From NCBI GenBank assembly GCA_012845835.1, contig JABAKD010000025.1, positions 26,342,504 to 26,406,503 on the forward strand: a stretch of DNA of 64,000 nt, in the 5' to 3' direction. A program made the position numbers and the translations under genes. Shown here one piece after another: positions 1 through 10,679 of the stretch. The DNA is from Undaria pinnatifida (Eukaryota > Sar > Phaeophyceae > Laminariales > Alariaceae). Position 1 is the stretch's first letter. Each line of letters starts with the position of its first letter. The notes under the pieces are model-generated. The model was not told where the DNA came from. It was given only the letters and a program-made list of their open reading frames with translations, and made no database searches.

Positions 1-62
1 GTACCTCAGTACCTCAGTACCTCTGTACCAGTACCTCAGCACCTCAGCACCTCAGCACCTCA
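1..62. repeat. Short tandem array, GTACCTCA-like unit
   Basis: Degenerate head-to-tail copies of an 8-bp unit (GTACCTCA, GCACCTCA) run from the left edge to about base 62. The array may continue outside the window. Confidence 0.8.
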
Positions 63-1749
63 CTCAATGAATTTTTTCTATTAATAGTAAACTGAAAGAG
101 CAACCCCACGGCTTATCAAGCTATTCTAGGTATATAAAACGCAATATTAACGTTTTTCCAAGCAAGAATAATGGCATTCCGACGAATTTGGGTTAACGCC
201 TGTATAACTGAAAATCCGTTTTCGGGGACAAAATTGCTTGGTTTTAGTATTGTAGGGAGGGGTTTGGGGGCTCTAAAGGGTTTTAAGGAGCTCCGTCATT
301 CACAAAAAAGAAGTTCGCCAAAAAAATGCTACCTGGGTATCTTTATCCATCAATGCACGCGTCTGGATAGCTCTGACGGTGCATGCCGTGACCCCCATGG
401 CGCTGCGGACTGTATCCTCCGTGTATCGTCCGTGTATATAACTCTGCTCGGAAACGCTTTAACCGCAGCCGCGACGAAATCAGAACAAAACGCCAGTCCC
501 CATCTATGCGTGGTCCCTCTTGCTGCACCCCGCGTCTGGAGAAAGCGAGCACCCGGCGCTCACGACCAAGTACGAGCGTACGTATGCCGACGCCGCCAAG
601 CTTTCGCGCCGAGGGAAGTTTTTCTTGTCGAACCTCCGGTGAGACCGGCGGTGATACTTGTTACCAGATATAGTAGGCCAAGACTTATTGTTCGTCCTCT
701 TCTTCTTTGCAACCTACGCGGAAGCACTGAACGAGGTCACCCTCGACGAGGCCAAGAGAGGAACTTGTTATGACGGTGTGGCGTGTCCTCTTCACCTGTC
801 TACGCTGCTAGCGAGAATGGGGTTCGTAAAAGTATGTCGTCTATGTAGATCAAAGCTTATGGTCCAGCTCCTTCTCGTTTGAACCCTACGCGGCAACTCC
901 TCGACCCCGGCCGCCGCGAAAGCAATACATGACCGGTCCCATAAGCATGTGGTCGGTCCCCGTGTCGCACCTTTCGGTTGAAAGCGATCGTCCGGTGCCC
1001 ACGACCGACTCCGTATGTATGCCGATGCCGTCGGGCTCGCGACGAAGGGAGGTATCGATTATTAGCTCTTGTGACCGTGATTGTCTTAACTCCCATAAGA
1101 CAAACCAAAATAGCAATGCCGATGTGTGCAGGTCAAAACTTAGTTTGCCTAATTCTCCTTCAAACTTTGCCTGGAAACGCTTTGACCCCACCCAGCCGAA
1201 ACGATATGCAGCACGTCGCCGGTCCGGCGCATGCCACGGTAGAAGTCGCCCTTTTTCACTTTTCGGCGGAAACATTTTTTATGAAACGACGGGGCACCTT
1301 AACCCAAGTTTGTCGCAATTTCCGATTGGCAATTTCATTTGTTTTTTTCATCATTTTTTTCTTGTATACACCTAGGGGCCCTTTGGCATTACTTTTACGA
1401 AGTTATTTTTTCTAGACACGGCAGCTGTGTGAGTTCGACACATTTGGGTCGATGCTCATCTTGCAAGCTGCGTAATACGCCGGCCGCTCGTTTGTTCTGC
1501 GGATGGGTGTTGTCGGGGTGAACATCAACAGCAATTAGCTACTACACGTGCTTCATCCGAAAAGGTAGTAATTGTTGTTATGATTCGTCAGCGTTGAACA
1601 GCAATACATGAAATACATACCGCAATAAACGTTATCAACAACAACGGTACAGCTGTTGTTGTGCATCGCGTTGAACTTTCACTTTTCTCAGAACCAGTTA
1701 ACTTTGTTTCGGGTGGGGTATAGAAAACTGCTCATCATGTTAGGACCAC
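63..1749. other. Gene-free stretch with degenerate repeat fragments
   Basis: No convincing coding region is visible. Bases 205-290 hold a family J fragment (CGGGGACAAAATT ... GGGAGGGGTTTGGGGG) that recurs at 47005, 57310 and 59300. Bases 170-350 resemble family K elements of 10.1 and 54.2 kb. The stretches around 540-600 and 978-1045 look like a diverged direct duplication (both contain CACGACC followed by GTATGCCGA). Bases 1420-1475 match the conserved core of family F. Confidence 0.5.
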
Positions 1750-2130
1750 TGTTATAAGGCTTAGTTTGGGTAAGCTATCGGTTAACCTCTTGCAAGTGGT
1801 CAAACGGACTAATACCCCACTAATACCTTAATAAATGGCGTCGTCGACAGACCATGGGTTTTGGGGTCGTGGGTTCAAGCCCCACATCCACCATAATAAA
1901 CTTTTTCAGACTTTCCCCATGTCGAACTTGAAAAATACTCTCCCCGGTATACCCAGGAAATGAAACGGCTTGGACATTGACACGTCCGCATGTACCTATC
2001 TCCGGCCGACCTGCTATCCCGCTGTTTCACGGGGGGAGAGTGTGATAAGGCTTAGTTTGGGTATAAGCAATTAATTGGTTGACCTTTCGCAAGTGGTCAA
2101 ACGGACTAATACCCTACTAAGTCCTTAACA
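1750..2130 (+). mobile_element. Family A TRIM-like LTR element (copy A1)
   Basis: Two direct repeats of about 84-90 bp (1750-1833 and 2041-2130) begin TGT and end TTAATA or TTAACA. They flank a noncoding interior of about 200 bp. Two bases after the left repeat is TGGCGTCGTCGACAG, in the position of a primer-binding site. A tRNA-like T-arm (GTGGGTTCAAGCCCCAC) follows at about 1870. No target-site duplication is visible. The NAC-beta unit begins immediately after the right repeat. Confidence 0.75.
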
Positions 2131-2768
2131 AAAAGCGCGCTATCCACGCCCTCCGCCCCAGGCTGCACCCTGGCACCCCAGGGGTCTCTGGAGTCATCAT
2201 GGCTGCGCGGGAGCGTATGATCGCGAAGCGATTCGGAGGGGCCAACGCGACCCGGGCAGGGGGCGTACGGAGGAAAAAGAAGAACGTCCACAAGACGGCG
2301 ACGTCCGACGACGAAAAGCTGACGACGGCCCTGAAGCGGATCGGTGTGACCAACATCCCCGCGATCGAGGAGGTGAGCATGTTCAAGAACGACGGCGAAG
2401 TCATTCACTTTGTTGGCCCCAAGGTACAGGCATCTGTGGGCGCCAACACGTACGTCGTCAGCGGACAGTCGGAGACGAAGAAGTTGCAGGAGCTGTTACC
2501 TGGCATCATCAACGAGCTGGGGTCGGAGAACCTAGACAACCTGAAGGAAGTCGCGGGCAACTTCGGTGGGGCAGAAGCAGCGGCGGCGGATGAAGACGAT
2601 GATGTGCCTTACCTCGCTGAATTCTTCGAGGTCGCCTCCAAGTAGTTGTTGACCACCTTTGACAAAATTGGCAGACAGTAGCTATAGTTTGGGTCCCCGT
2701 TGCTTCATGGGAAGCTCCCTTGATTTGGCGAGGGCGTAGCCATCGGTCGGTCGTCCTTGTTTCTGGAG
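2131..2768 (+). other. NAC-beta transcript-like unit bounded by family A LTRs
   Basis: The non-repeat DNA between the right LTR of A1 (ends 2130) and a truncated inverted A LTR (starts 2769) is only about 640 bp. It holds 68 bp upstream of the ATG, the ORF, and about 120 bp of 3' sequence. There is no polyA tract at the right boundary, so LINE-type retroposition is not indicated. The compact, cDNA-like extent fits capture by an LTR element, but this is inference. Confidence 0.5.
2199..2645 (+). CDS. BTF3: Nascent polypeptide-associated complex subunit beta (NAC-beta/BTF3), intronless
   Basis: The 148-residue product is the beta subunit of NAC, the ribosome-bound heterodimer that meets nascent chains at the exit tunnel. 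Visible family features are the basic RRKKK ribosome-binding motif (about residues 24-28) followed by HKTATSDDEKL, then the NAC domain (about 37-100) with IEEVSMF, VIHF, PKVQAS, ANTYVVSG and ETKKLQELLPGI. The acidic tail has DEDDDVPYL and FEVASK. Length is close to the usual 150-165 residues. The ATG sits in a good context (ATCATGG) and no earlier in-frame start suits the family. No introns are present. Codon use is GC-rich, unlike the flanks. Family A LTRs lie directly on both sides (ending at 2130, starting at 2769). The copy could be a functional gene or an intact retrocopy; the frame shows no damage. Confidence 0.93.
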   Translation: MAARERMIAKRFGGANATRAGGVRRKKKNVHKTATSDDEKLTTALKRIGVTNIPAIEEVSMFKNDGEVIHFVGPKVQASVGANTYVVSGQSETKKLQELLPGIINELGSENLDNLKEVAGNFGGAEAAAADEDDDVPYLAEFFEVASK

Positions 2769-3036
2769 TATTAGTCCGTTTACCCACTTGCAAAAGGTTT
2801 ACCGACAGCTTACCCAAACTAAGCCTTATAACACTCTCCCCCCCTGAAACGGTGGGATAGCAGGTCGGCCGGAAATGAAACGGCTTGGATATTGGCAGAG
2901 GTCCGCCGTATATCCGACCGACCTGCTATCCCGCCGTTTCAGGGGGGGAGAGTGTTATAAGGCTTAGCTTGGGTAGGCCATCGGTTGACCTTTTGCAAGT
3001 GATCAAACGGACTAATACCCCACTAATACCTTAACA
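2769..3036. mobile_element. Family A fold-back composite (inverted LTR, palindromic centre, direct LTR)
   Basis: A minus-strand A LTR lacking its outer end (2769-2833) is followed by an inverted pair of the element's 3' internal segment. CCCCCTGAAACGG reads in from the left and CCGTTTCAGGGGG reads out on the right. A plus-strand LTR (2953-3036, ending TTAACA) completes it. The pieces are therefore head to head rather than in the normal LTR-interior-LTR order. Confidence 0.7.
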
Positions 3037-3461
3037 CCACCCCTTACACCGCTACGTACCGTAGTCAGCATATCTATGACATCATGTTATGTCGCACGGC
3101 TAGCTGTCTTGTTGCAGCCATGAGGAGCAAGGGATCGTCCGGTACTCCCCCAGGTTCACCATCAATGATTCAGTATTCATAAGTAGTATTATAGTAGAGT
3201 ACTAGCTTGTCTAGCTGTGACACGCCCCCTGTGGCCAAAAAACAAAGTAGTAGTGATACCTGGTACACTGCAGAGCTACAGAGCGACACGCAGAGGCCGC
3301 GGCAGCGCCATCCACCGTGGGCATCCCTAGACGGCCGGGTGACGAGGGGGGGGGGGGAGAGTGGAGGGGGGAGGGTGGGGGGGGGGGGGGAGGGGGGGCG
3401 TCCTGCCCAGGAGACCGAAGTCTGGGTCTGGCCATCATCGTCTTGAACTTTATTGGGCAAT
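3037..3461. repeat. Upstream part of a D/H repeat with G-rich tract
   Basis: No gene is visible. Bases about 3250-3460 match 25620-25830 (AGAGCGACRCGC ... GCGGCAGCGCCATCC) around a low-complexity G-rich tract at 3349-3398. The tail (TCTGGGTCTGGCCATC) also recurs at about 20985. The element continues after the inserted A3 copy, at 3835. Confidence 0.6.
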
Positions 3462-3834
3462 TGTTATAAGGCTTAGTTTGGGTAAGCTATTGGTTAACCT
3501 TTTGCAAGTGGTCAAACGGACTAATACCCCACTAAAGTCCTTAACAAATGGCGTCGTCGACAGACCATGGGTTTTTGGGTCGTGGGTTCGATCCCCACCA
3601 TCCACAATAATAAACTTTTCAGATTTTCCCCATGTCGAACTTGAAAAATACTCTTCCTGGTATCCCCAGGAAATGAAACGGCTTGGATATTGACAGAGGT
3701 CCGCCGTATATCCGGCCGACCTGCTATCCCGCCGTTTCAGGGGGGGAGAGTGTTATAAGGCTTAGTTTGGGTAAGCTATTGGTTAACCTTTTGCAAGTGG
3801 TCAAACGGACTAATACCCCACTAATACCTTAACA
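3462..3834 (+). mobile_element. Family A TRIM-like element with target duplication (copy A3)
   Basis: The LTRs are 3462-3546 and 3751-3834, both TGTTA...TTAACA. The PBS-like TGGCGTCGTCGACAG starts at 3549, and the T-arm-like GTGGGTTCGATCCCCAC follows at about 3584. The element is flanked by CAAT on both sides (3458-3461 and 3835-3838), a 4-bp target-site duplication. The related D/H copy at 20979-21540 lacks the insertion and acts as an empty-site relative. No protein is encoded, so movement would need enzymes supplied in trans. Confidence 0.85.
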
Positions 3835-4497
3835 CAATCCAATGGCCCTCACAAGGTAGCGTAAGGCCGCCCTGACTTCTTCCCCTTGTTGCGTTTTCTC
3901 CCCAGTGCCATTGATGCACTTGATGTACGCTCTCTCAGCCCAATGCCGTCTTTAGTCAGTTAATAGTTCCTAGGGTCTGCTAGTATGACGTTTTTTCTCT
4001 TTTCCTTTCCTTGCTTCCTCTTCTTGTCTTGTCTTTTCTTGTCTTTTCTTTCGTTTCCGCTTTCTTTTCTTTTCTTTCCCTTCCTTTCCTTTCCTTTCTT
4101 TGTTTTATCTTTTCTTTGTTTTTTCTTTTCTTTGTTGCTTTTTTCCCGATTGACTTGAGTCTGACGTGCGCATGCGTAGTCATAGGCACTACGTGTAATA
4201 TGCTTATGCACGTGGTAGTCTTCCCTGGGTAGCAAGCGGTGTAGTCGGTTTTTTCAGGCGCGAGTAGTGAGACGTATGCACCAGTATGGACCTGGCACAT
4301 CGTAGGCTGACTCCCGATTTCACTTCTTCATATGTTTCTGACGGAGGCATGAATTGCGTCAGTTGTTAAATATGCGTGTACCACTTTTGGCTTGTTTGTT
4401 CTTTATGTGGGGTATTCCTCAGCTCCAGAGTGACTGGAGCCTGTCCTGTGACCACGGACTTGATTATGCGAGTTAATGTGAGAACAACAACAACAAG
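3835..4497 (+). mobile_element. D/H/E repeat with (AAC)n 3' tail, copy 1
   Basis: The segment shares long blocks with 20979-21540, 25620-26330 and, in part, 4920-5165: GGTCTGCTAGTATGACGTTT, a 120-bp pyrimidine tract of TTTTC type, then GGCATGAATTGCGTCAG. The last part (about 4385-4497) is the E segment (TATTCCTCAGCTCCAGAGTG ... GCGAGTTAATGTGAGAACAA), which ends in (AAC)n. Shorter copies elsewhere keep this 3' end but begin at different points, the pattern expected of 5'-truncated non-LTR insertions. No coding capacity is visible. Confidence 0.6.
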
Positions 4498-5187
4498 TAG
4501 CAGTAATTGATATGACAAATGTTATCATAACCCAGCAATAATGTGTAGCTCAGAATCGTGACTAACTGAAAGATCGATCACTCATTATACCGCCATCACA
4601 TACAGCTACCAGGCATCAGCAGGTACCGGGCAAGGTGGTAGTGCTTTAATAATTAATGTAATGCATACCAGGTACCAACCATTATAGGATTTGTAGGAGC
4701 ATATATCCTCATTATAAAATACGCTAACAACGTGGTCGTGGCGTTTTTTTGCATCTTTGAAAATATCTTGGTTATAACACCCCCCCCAAAAAAGCTGCTA
4801 CTCCCGAGCTCCACTCGGCCTCCGGCGGCCTCGCGGTGCGATGCAAGCTTCCATGGAAGCGGTGGAAGCTTCCACGGAAGCTTTCATGAGCTTCCACGCA
4901 AAAAACAAGTAGTGCAGGAGACTGCGTGAGTCTGACGTGCGTGTGCGTAGTGATAGGTACTACATGTAATATATATACGTATATGCGTGGTAGTTTTTTT
5001 CTGGGCGGCAACGAACGGTGTAGTGTGTAGTCGGTTTTTTCAGGCGCGAGTATAGTAAGACATATGCCCCAGTATGGACCTGGGACATCGAACGTAGGCT
5101 GACTCCCGACTTCTTACCTTTTACTCCGAGTATATTTTTCTGGCGGAGGCATGAATTGCGTCAGCTATCTATGAGATATGTTATCAA
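4498..5187. other. Gene-free stretch with partial H repeat
   Basis: No coding signal. Bases 4835-4900 hold clustered, partly palindromic AAGCTTCCATGGAAGC-type words. Bases 4920-5165 are a diverged H segment (GTCTGACGTGCGTGTGCGTAG ... GGCATGAATTGCGTCAGC, present also at 4150-4370). One TACCAGGTA motif is at 4666. Confidence 0.5.
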
Positions 5188-5860
5188 TAAAATAAAAATA
5201 CACCCAGCTGTAATATCGAAGATTTTATCGAAACTCATCTTTGCAAGCTGTGTGTGATACTCCGATCGCGCGTATTGCGGGTTGTGTGTCCTCATTAAGG
5301 ATATAGGTCGGCGACTCCCCTTGCAACTACAGTGTAGCTATCAGGGTCAACAGGGTGATGTTAGTCAGTCCGTGCGCGGAAACTACAAATTTTAAACCCG
5401 TTTTTGAGGGGGACAAAATCTGACAGCTGTGGAACGAAATGCATCAGTTTATCAAGTGTATCCTGTAAGTCGTGCAACCGGTGAGGGGAGGGCGGAGTTT
5501 TCAAGGGCGTGGGGGCCTGGGTTTGAACAAGAGAGAGCGGGGGGAGGGGGAGGGGGGGGCAGCTCAATCTGTGCGCGGAAACTCCAAACCCTTCAAGGGG
5601 ATAAATCCGACGGTTTTGGAAGGAATGCACCAGCCTATCATGTATATCCTGTAAGTCGTGCAACCAGTGAGGAGAGGGAGGAGTGTTCGAGGGTGGGTGG
5701 GGGCAAAAGGGTTTTTAATAGCTTTAGGTCGCATAGATGTAGGGGTTTGCTATAGTATAGTATAATACCCGTGGTGCTAGGTCTAGGCGATGATGCGGGT
5801 GGTGGGGAACGAGGGGGCGTTGGGGGGGGGGGGGGGGGGGATAAATTGGAGCTTTATGTG
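5188..5860 (-). mobile_element. Family F element, minus orientation, with G-rich body
   Basis: The conserved end (AAAATACACCCAGCTG at about 5195) and the following core (ACTCATCTTTGCAAGCTGTG) match many copies in the window. Beyond the core the element continues into poly-G tracts to about 5860. Its reverse complement matches the C-rich block of 14.2-15.7 kb. In the minus orientation the AT-rich end at 5188 is the shared 3' terminus. No protein-coding region is recognised. Confidence 0.6.
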
Positions 5861-5914
5861 CGAGGCATGAATTGCGTCAGCTATGTATGTGATATATCAT
5901 GTGTGCGCGTGTGC

Positions 5915-6050
5915 CACCTTTGCAAATTGGTTTGTTTGTGTTTTTTTCTCTGGCTGGGGCATTGTTCCACCTACTCCAGAGTGACTGGAGCCTGTTCTGT
6001 GACCGCGGACTTGATTTTGCGAGCGAGTTAATGTGATAACAAAAACAAAC
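5915..6050 (+). mobile_element. E segment, copy 2
   Basis: It contains the E sequence (CTCCAGAGTGACTGGAGCC, GACTTGATTTTGCGAG, TTAATGTGATAACAAAAACA) with a decayed A/C-rich tail. An H fragment follows at 6055-6115. Confidence 0.6.
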
Positions 6051-6134
6051 AGACTGACTCCCGCGATTTAATGTTTTTAATTTTTCCTGGCGAGGGCATG
6101 AATTTCGTCAGCTATGATGTTATTAGTAGTAGTA

Positions 6135-6436
<302 letters not shown>

Positions 6437-6823
6437 TGTTATAATATGGCTTAGTTTGGGTGAGCTATTGGTCAACCTTTTGCAAGTGGTCAAACGGACT
6501 AATATCCCACTAATACCTTGACAAATGGCGTCAAACCATGGGTTTTTGGGTCGTGGGTTCGATTTCCACCATCCACAACAATAAACTTTTCAGACTTTTC
6601 TCCACGTCGAACTTGAAAAATACTCTCCCCGGTATCCCCAGGAAATGAAACCGCTTGGAAACGTCTCTTGGATAATTGACAGGTCCGCCCGTATATCCGA
6701 CCGACCTGCTATCCCGCCGTTTCAGGGGGGGAGAGTGTTATAAGGCTTAGTTTGGGTAAGCTATTGGTTAACCTTTTTCAAGTGGTCAGACGGACTAATA
6801 CCCCATTAATACCTTACGTAACA
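6437..6823 (+). mobile_element. Family A TRIM-like element (copy A4)
   Basis: The LTRs are 6437-6523 and 6736-6823 (TGTTATAA...TTGACA or GTAACA). The PBS region is shortened (TGGCGTCAAACC), having lost part of the tRNA-Ser match. The interior keeps the T-arm-like GTGGGTTCGAT. The 3' end abuts a decayed (AAC)n tract (6824-6885) that looks like an old E tail. Confidence 0.75.
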
Positions 6824-6999
6824 CTACGGACTTGATTACTACGCGAGGTAAAGTCAGAACAACAACAACAACAACAACAACATACCTCGTCGTGCGATCC
6901 GTTACACATAGGCACGTACGTACCTGATACAAGCAAGCAGTAAGGGTCGCTGGTCGCTGGTGCTGGTGCTGTTTTTTTTTTTCTTTCTTTTCCCCACAC

Positions 7000-7288
7000 T
7001 TTTACTTTCCAGCTTCTTCTGGACAAGCCGTGGTCACAGGTGTCGTCCCTTCTTCCCCCCGGTTCTTGCCTTCAACTTTTATCGCGTATCTGGGTTCAGC
7101 ACGCCCACTGCTCGTCGATTTTTCATCGAATGTAGCTAACTCACGCTCTCGCGCTTTCCGCAAGTCAATTTGAGCACAAGAAAAACTCCCAACGAATTTA
7201 TACGAGTGCCGCACTCGGCGGGGGCCGAACTCACGAAACTGACCTATACCAGGCTCGAGGATAACCTGATACGCCACCAGGGCGACCG
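7000..7288 (-). mobile_element. Family G tRNA-headed SINE (copy 1)
   Basis: Read on the minus strand, the element starts near 7288 with a tRNA-like head: A-box-like TGGCGTATCAGG and B-box-like GAGTTCGGCCCC. It runs into a conserved body (CTTGCGGAAAGCGCGAGAG) and ends near 7000 with GGCTTGTCCAGAAG then GGAAAGTAAAAGTG. Full-length relatives lie at 32.9, 40.8, 42.9 and 50.1 kb. The split promoter boxes are those recognised by RNA polymerase III in tRNA genes. Confidence 0.75.
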
Positions 7289-7512
7289 GCTGGTATGTAC
7301 TGGTGGACCAGGTGTTGGTGCTGTGGTGTGCTGCTTGCTGCAGACGTATACTTTTGGTTTCATATAAAATCTCCTCTTCTCCCCTCTTCTTGTCTCCTCT
7401 CTACCCTTCTCTCGTCTCCGTCTCCTCTTGCCAAAACATCTTCCGATGATGAAGCATGCAGCAGTGCGTTGCATGTGTATTCATATGCATTCCACTCATT
7501 CGTATTGAATTA

Positions 7513-7973
7513 TAAAAATTAAAATACACTCCTCCAGCTTTGAGATCGAATATCTTGTCGAAACTCATCTTTGCAAGCTGTGCGTGATACTCCGATCGCG
7601 CGTATTACGGGTTGTGTGTCCTCATTAAGGATATAGGTCGGCGACTCCCCTTGCAACTACAGCAGTGTAGCTATCAGGGTCAACAGGGTGATGTCAGGCA
7701 GTCTGTCCGCGGAAACTTTAAAACCCGTTTTTGAGGAGGACAAAATCTGACAGCTGTGGAAAGAAATGCATCTGATTAATCAGTTTATCAAGTGAATCCT
7801 GTAAGTCGAATAACCGGTGAGGGGAGGGCGGAGTTTTCAAGGGCGTGGGGGCCTGATTTTGATCAAAAGGGGGGCGGGAGGGGGGGAGCGGGGGGAGGGG
7901 AAGGGTGGGACAGCTCAATTTGTGCGTGGAAACTATAAATCATTCTTGTGGGGAAGGGGGGGGGGGGGGATGG

Positions 7974-8006
<33 letters not shown>

Positions 8007-8115
8007 CTTTAGGTCGCATAGATGTAGGAGCTTGCTATACGCGTGGTGCTAGGTCTAGGCGATGGTGCGGGTGGTGGGGAAGGAGGGTGGGGAAGGAGGG
8101 GGCGTTGGGGGCGTG
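7513..8115 (-). mobile_element. Family F element, minus orientation, with 32-base G run
   Basis: This has the same organisation as 5188-5860: AT-rich terminus, AAATACACTCCTCCAGC, the TTTGCAAGCTGTG core, then G-rich sequence. It contains an uninterrupted run of about 32 G at 7975-8006. No gene is present. The long G run is prone to assembly error. Confidence 0.6.
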
Positions 8116-8416
8116 AGGGGGTTGGGAATTGCAGCATCGGCATGGTGTTAAGATACGGCCTCGAAAGGCCTGTGGGTATCCGAATTTGAGATCATTTGGA
8201 TGGGTTTCGTATGATAGGGTTGGCGGTTTATATTCGGGGAAGTTAGGAATTAGATCGGAGGCACGTGCCTCCGATCTCAAAAGCTATCCCGGGCTCTGGT
8301 GGAAACGAATAAAGCTACATCTCTACGAAGGAACGAAAGTGAGTACTCTCCGAGGACCTGCTCAATTGGCAGACCTGCAGCGGGGACTCTGTGTCCCCCA
8401 CCTTTAATTTAACATG

Positions 8417-8434
8417 TGGCGTCGACGGCAGGAC
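8417..8434 (+). other. tRNA-Ser primer-binding site of element B1
   Basis: The 18-nt TGGCGTCGACGGCAGGAC begins with TGG, the complement of the tRNA CCA end, two bases after the LTR. It equals the complement of the last 18 nt of the tRNA-Ser-like sequence at 22302-22366. Confidence 0.85.
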
Positions 8435-8475
8435 GCCTCGCCATAGTACCTTCTCTGTGGTTGGTTTACCGTAGA

Positions 8476-8570
8476 GCCTTTCCTGACCCCCCCGCCACAC
8501 CGGCGGCATGCGGCAGGTTCTAGAGCCTTTCCTGCCCCCCCCGCCACACCGGCGGCATGCGGCAGTTTTT
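8476..8570 (+). repeat. 48-bp tandem duplication in the B interior
   Basis: Two copies of AGAGCCTTTCCTG, a C run, CCGCCACACCGGCGG and CATGCGGCAG lie head to tail. CCGCC-ACA-CCGGCGG can fold as a short hairpin. The same pair is in the B copy at 22917-23010, so it is a family trait. Confidence 0.8.
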
Positions 8571-9048
8571 TTTTTTTTACTATTGCCTTGCTGTAGGGTC
8601 TGCTTTTCTTTCTACTGCTTTTCTTCGCGTGTTCCTGGCTCCATAGCCAGACGGTTAGAGGTGTGGGAGTGGGGTTTGAGGAACCGCATCTTCGACTCAT
8701 GGTCTAGTTCGTAGAACCGGAGTTTCCCCGAATCTCCCATATTTCTGCATATGCGACTCATCAGGGTGGGCTAGTGTTAAGATACGGCCTCGAAAGGCCT
8801 GTAGGTATCCGAATTTGAGGTCATTTGGATGGGTTTCGTATGATAAGGTTGGCGGTTTATATTCGGGGAAGTTAGGAATTAGATCGGAGGCACGTGCCTC
8901 CGATCTCAGAAGCTATCCCGGGCTCTGGTGGAAACGAATAAAGCTACATCTCTACGAAGGAACGGAAGTGAGTACTCTCCGAGGACCTGCTCAATTGGCA
9001 GACCTGCAGGGGGCACTCTGTGTCCCCCACCTTTAATTTAACATGAAG

Positions 9049-9420
9049 TGTTATAAGGCTTAGTTTGGGTAAGCTATTGGTTAACCTTTTGCAAGTGGTC
9101 AAACGGACTAATACCTCACTAATACCTTAACAAATGGCGTCGTCGGCAGGACCATGGGTTTTGGGGTCGTGGGTTCGATCCCCACCATCCACAATAATAA
9201 ACTTTTCAGATTTTCCCCATGTCGAACTTGAAAAATACTCTCCCCGGTATGCCCAGGAAATGAAACGACTTGGATATAGACAGGTCCGCCGTATATCCGG
9301 CCGACCTGCTATCCCGCCGTTTCAGGGCGGGAGAGTGTTTATAAGGCTTGGTTTGGGTAAGCTATTGGTTAACCTTTTGGAAGTGGTCAAACGGGCTAAT
9401 ACCTCTCTAATACCTTAACA
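9049..9420 (+). mobile_element. Family A TRIM-like element (copy A5)
   Basis: The LTRs are 9049-9132 and 9336-9420. The PBS at 9135 reads TGGCGTCGTCGGCAGGAC, one base different from the family B PBS. The T-arm-like GTGGGTTCGATCCCCAC follows. It lies five bases after the 3' LTR of B1. Confidence 0.85.
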
Positions 9421-9801
9421 ATGGACGGCTCTAAAAAGATAATGAGGCGTTATCCAGGGCGTGGAAGTGTTTATTACTCTGGCGGATTTCGATATTACAA
9501 TTTGTTCCTTCCTCTCTTGTCCTCTCTCTGCCTTCACTTGATAATTAGTGCCAATAACTTTTCGAGATTTTCTCCCTGCCTCTCTCAAGTAATATAATAA
9601 TGCAATATTTCTATATTCTCCTGCTGCTGCAGCTGCTGCTGCAGTTTGCTATGTTCGTTGTCTGCGTGTTGGTGCATTCAGAGCAACGCATAATAATGCA
9701 CACTTATACCTGGTACACACCAGGTATTATTACAAACGATCCCGCTTCGTACCGCATGATATTATTTTATAAAAATTGAAAAACGTCATTATTATTATCA
9801 T

Positions 9802-9965
9802 AAAAATAGAAAATACACTCCATCCAGCTGTTCGTGAGATCGAAGATTTGGTCGAAAATCATCTTCCTATTTGCAAGCTGTGTGCGATACTCTGATCGCG
9901 CGTATTTTACTGTGTGCGTATGTATGTGTGTAGGTCGGCGACTACCCTTAGAACTACACGTACAT
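9802..9965 (-). mobile_element. Family F fragment
   Basis: It contains AAAATACACTCCATCCAGCTG, ATCTTCCTATTTGCAAGCTG and GGTCGGCGACT, matching the conserved end and core of F. The (CAA)n array follows. Bases 9421-9801 hold nothing recognisable beyond AT-rich sequence and a TACCTGGTA motif at 9707. Confidence 0.6.
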
Positions 9966-9970
9966 CACCT

Positions 9971-10097
<127 letters not shown>

Positions 10098-10102
10098 ACA
10101 GA

Positions 10103-10367
10103 CGCGTGCTACGATAGAGGTGCACCACTTTTTTTCTGAGATTCTTTCTATTTGGGAGCTTAAGACCTCTCTTCTTTCCCAAAAACTGAGTTTGAAAAAC
10201 ATAAAGAACGCTGCTGCCGGATGAAAACCCCTATGTATGGGCTAGGTACACGACGAGAATCATGCAAAAAACAGACGAAATTCCAAGGAATTTGGGTTAA
10301 TAAGGAGCTCCGTCATTCAGAAAACATTTCGGACGAAAAGTGCTCTGCCTCTATCGTATAGCACGCG
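10103..10367. mobile_element. Family K terminal-inverted-repeat element (copy 1)
   Basis: It starts CGCGTGCTACGATAGAGG and ends with the near-complement CCTCTATCGTATAGCACGCG, giving inverted ends of about 18-20 bp around a 265-bp noncoding body. A relative with the same ends lies at 54236-54485. It sits at the edge of the (CAA)n array, so a target duplication cannot be judged. Confidence 0.7.
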
Positions 10368-10555
10368 CCAACAACAGCAGCAGTGTATGGATGTCGATCA
10401 AGCTGCGCAACTACTACTCACTATAAAACCCGTTTTTGAGGGGGATAAAATCTGACAGCTGGCTGTGGAATGCATCACAACCAGTCAGTATATTTTGTAT
10501 GATATCCTCTGTAGTACCGTTTACAATAATAGTAGTATTTGATAGTGTAGTGGTT

Positions 10556-10591
<36 letters not shown>

Positions 10592-10603
10592 CTAGTAGTA
10601 GTA

Positions 10604-10678
<75 letters not shown>

Positions 10679-10679
10679 A
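10556..10679. repeat. (TAG)n microsatellite
   Basis: About 40 units, mostly AGT, with a few point interruptions. A small F fragment (AACCCGTTTTTGAGGGGGA) lies just before it at about 10426. Confidence 0.96.

Larger units (their letters stand above)
8146..9043 (+). mobile_element. Family B small LTR element, complete copy (B1)
   Basis: Two LTRs of 269 bp (8146-8414 and 8775-9043) start TGTTAAGATACGG and end TTTAATTTAACA. The interior is only 360 bp and noncoding. Two bases after the 5' LTR is TGGCGTCGACGGCAGGAC (8417-8434), an 18-nt PBS that is the complement of a tRNA-Ser 3' end; the tRNA itself is seen in the copy at 22302. A purine-rich stretch (CAGGGTGGG) lies just before the 3' LTR. Each LTR has a TATA-like GTTTATATTC, a polyadenylation-type AATAAA, and a palindrome GATCGGAGGC-ACGT-GCCTCCGATC. 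No clear target duplication is visible. It is a non-autonomous TRIM-type element. Confidence 0.88.
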
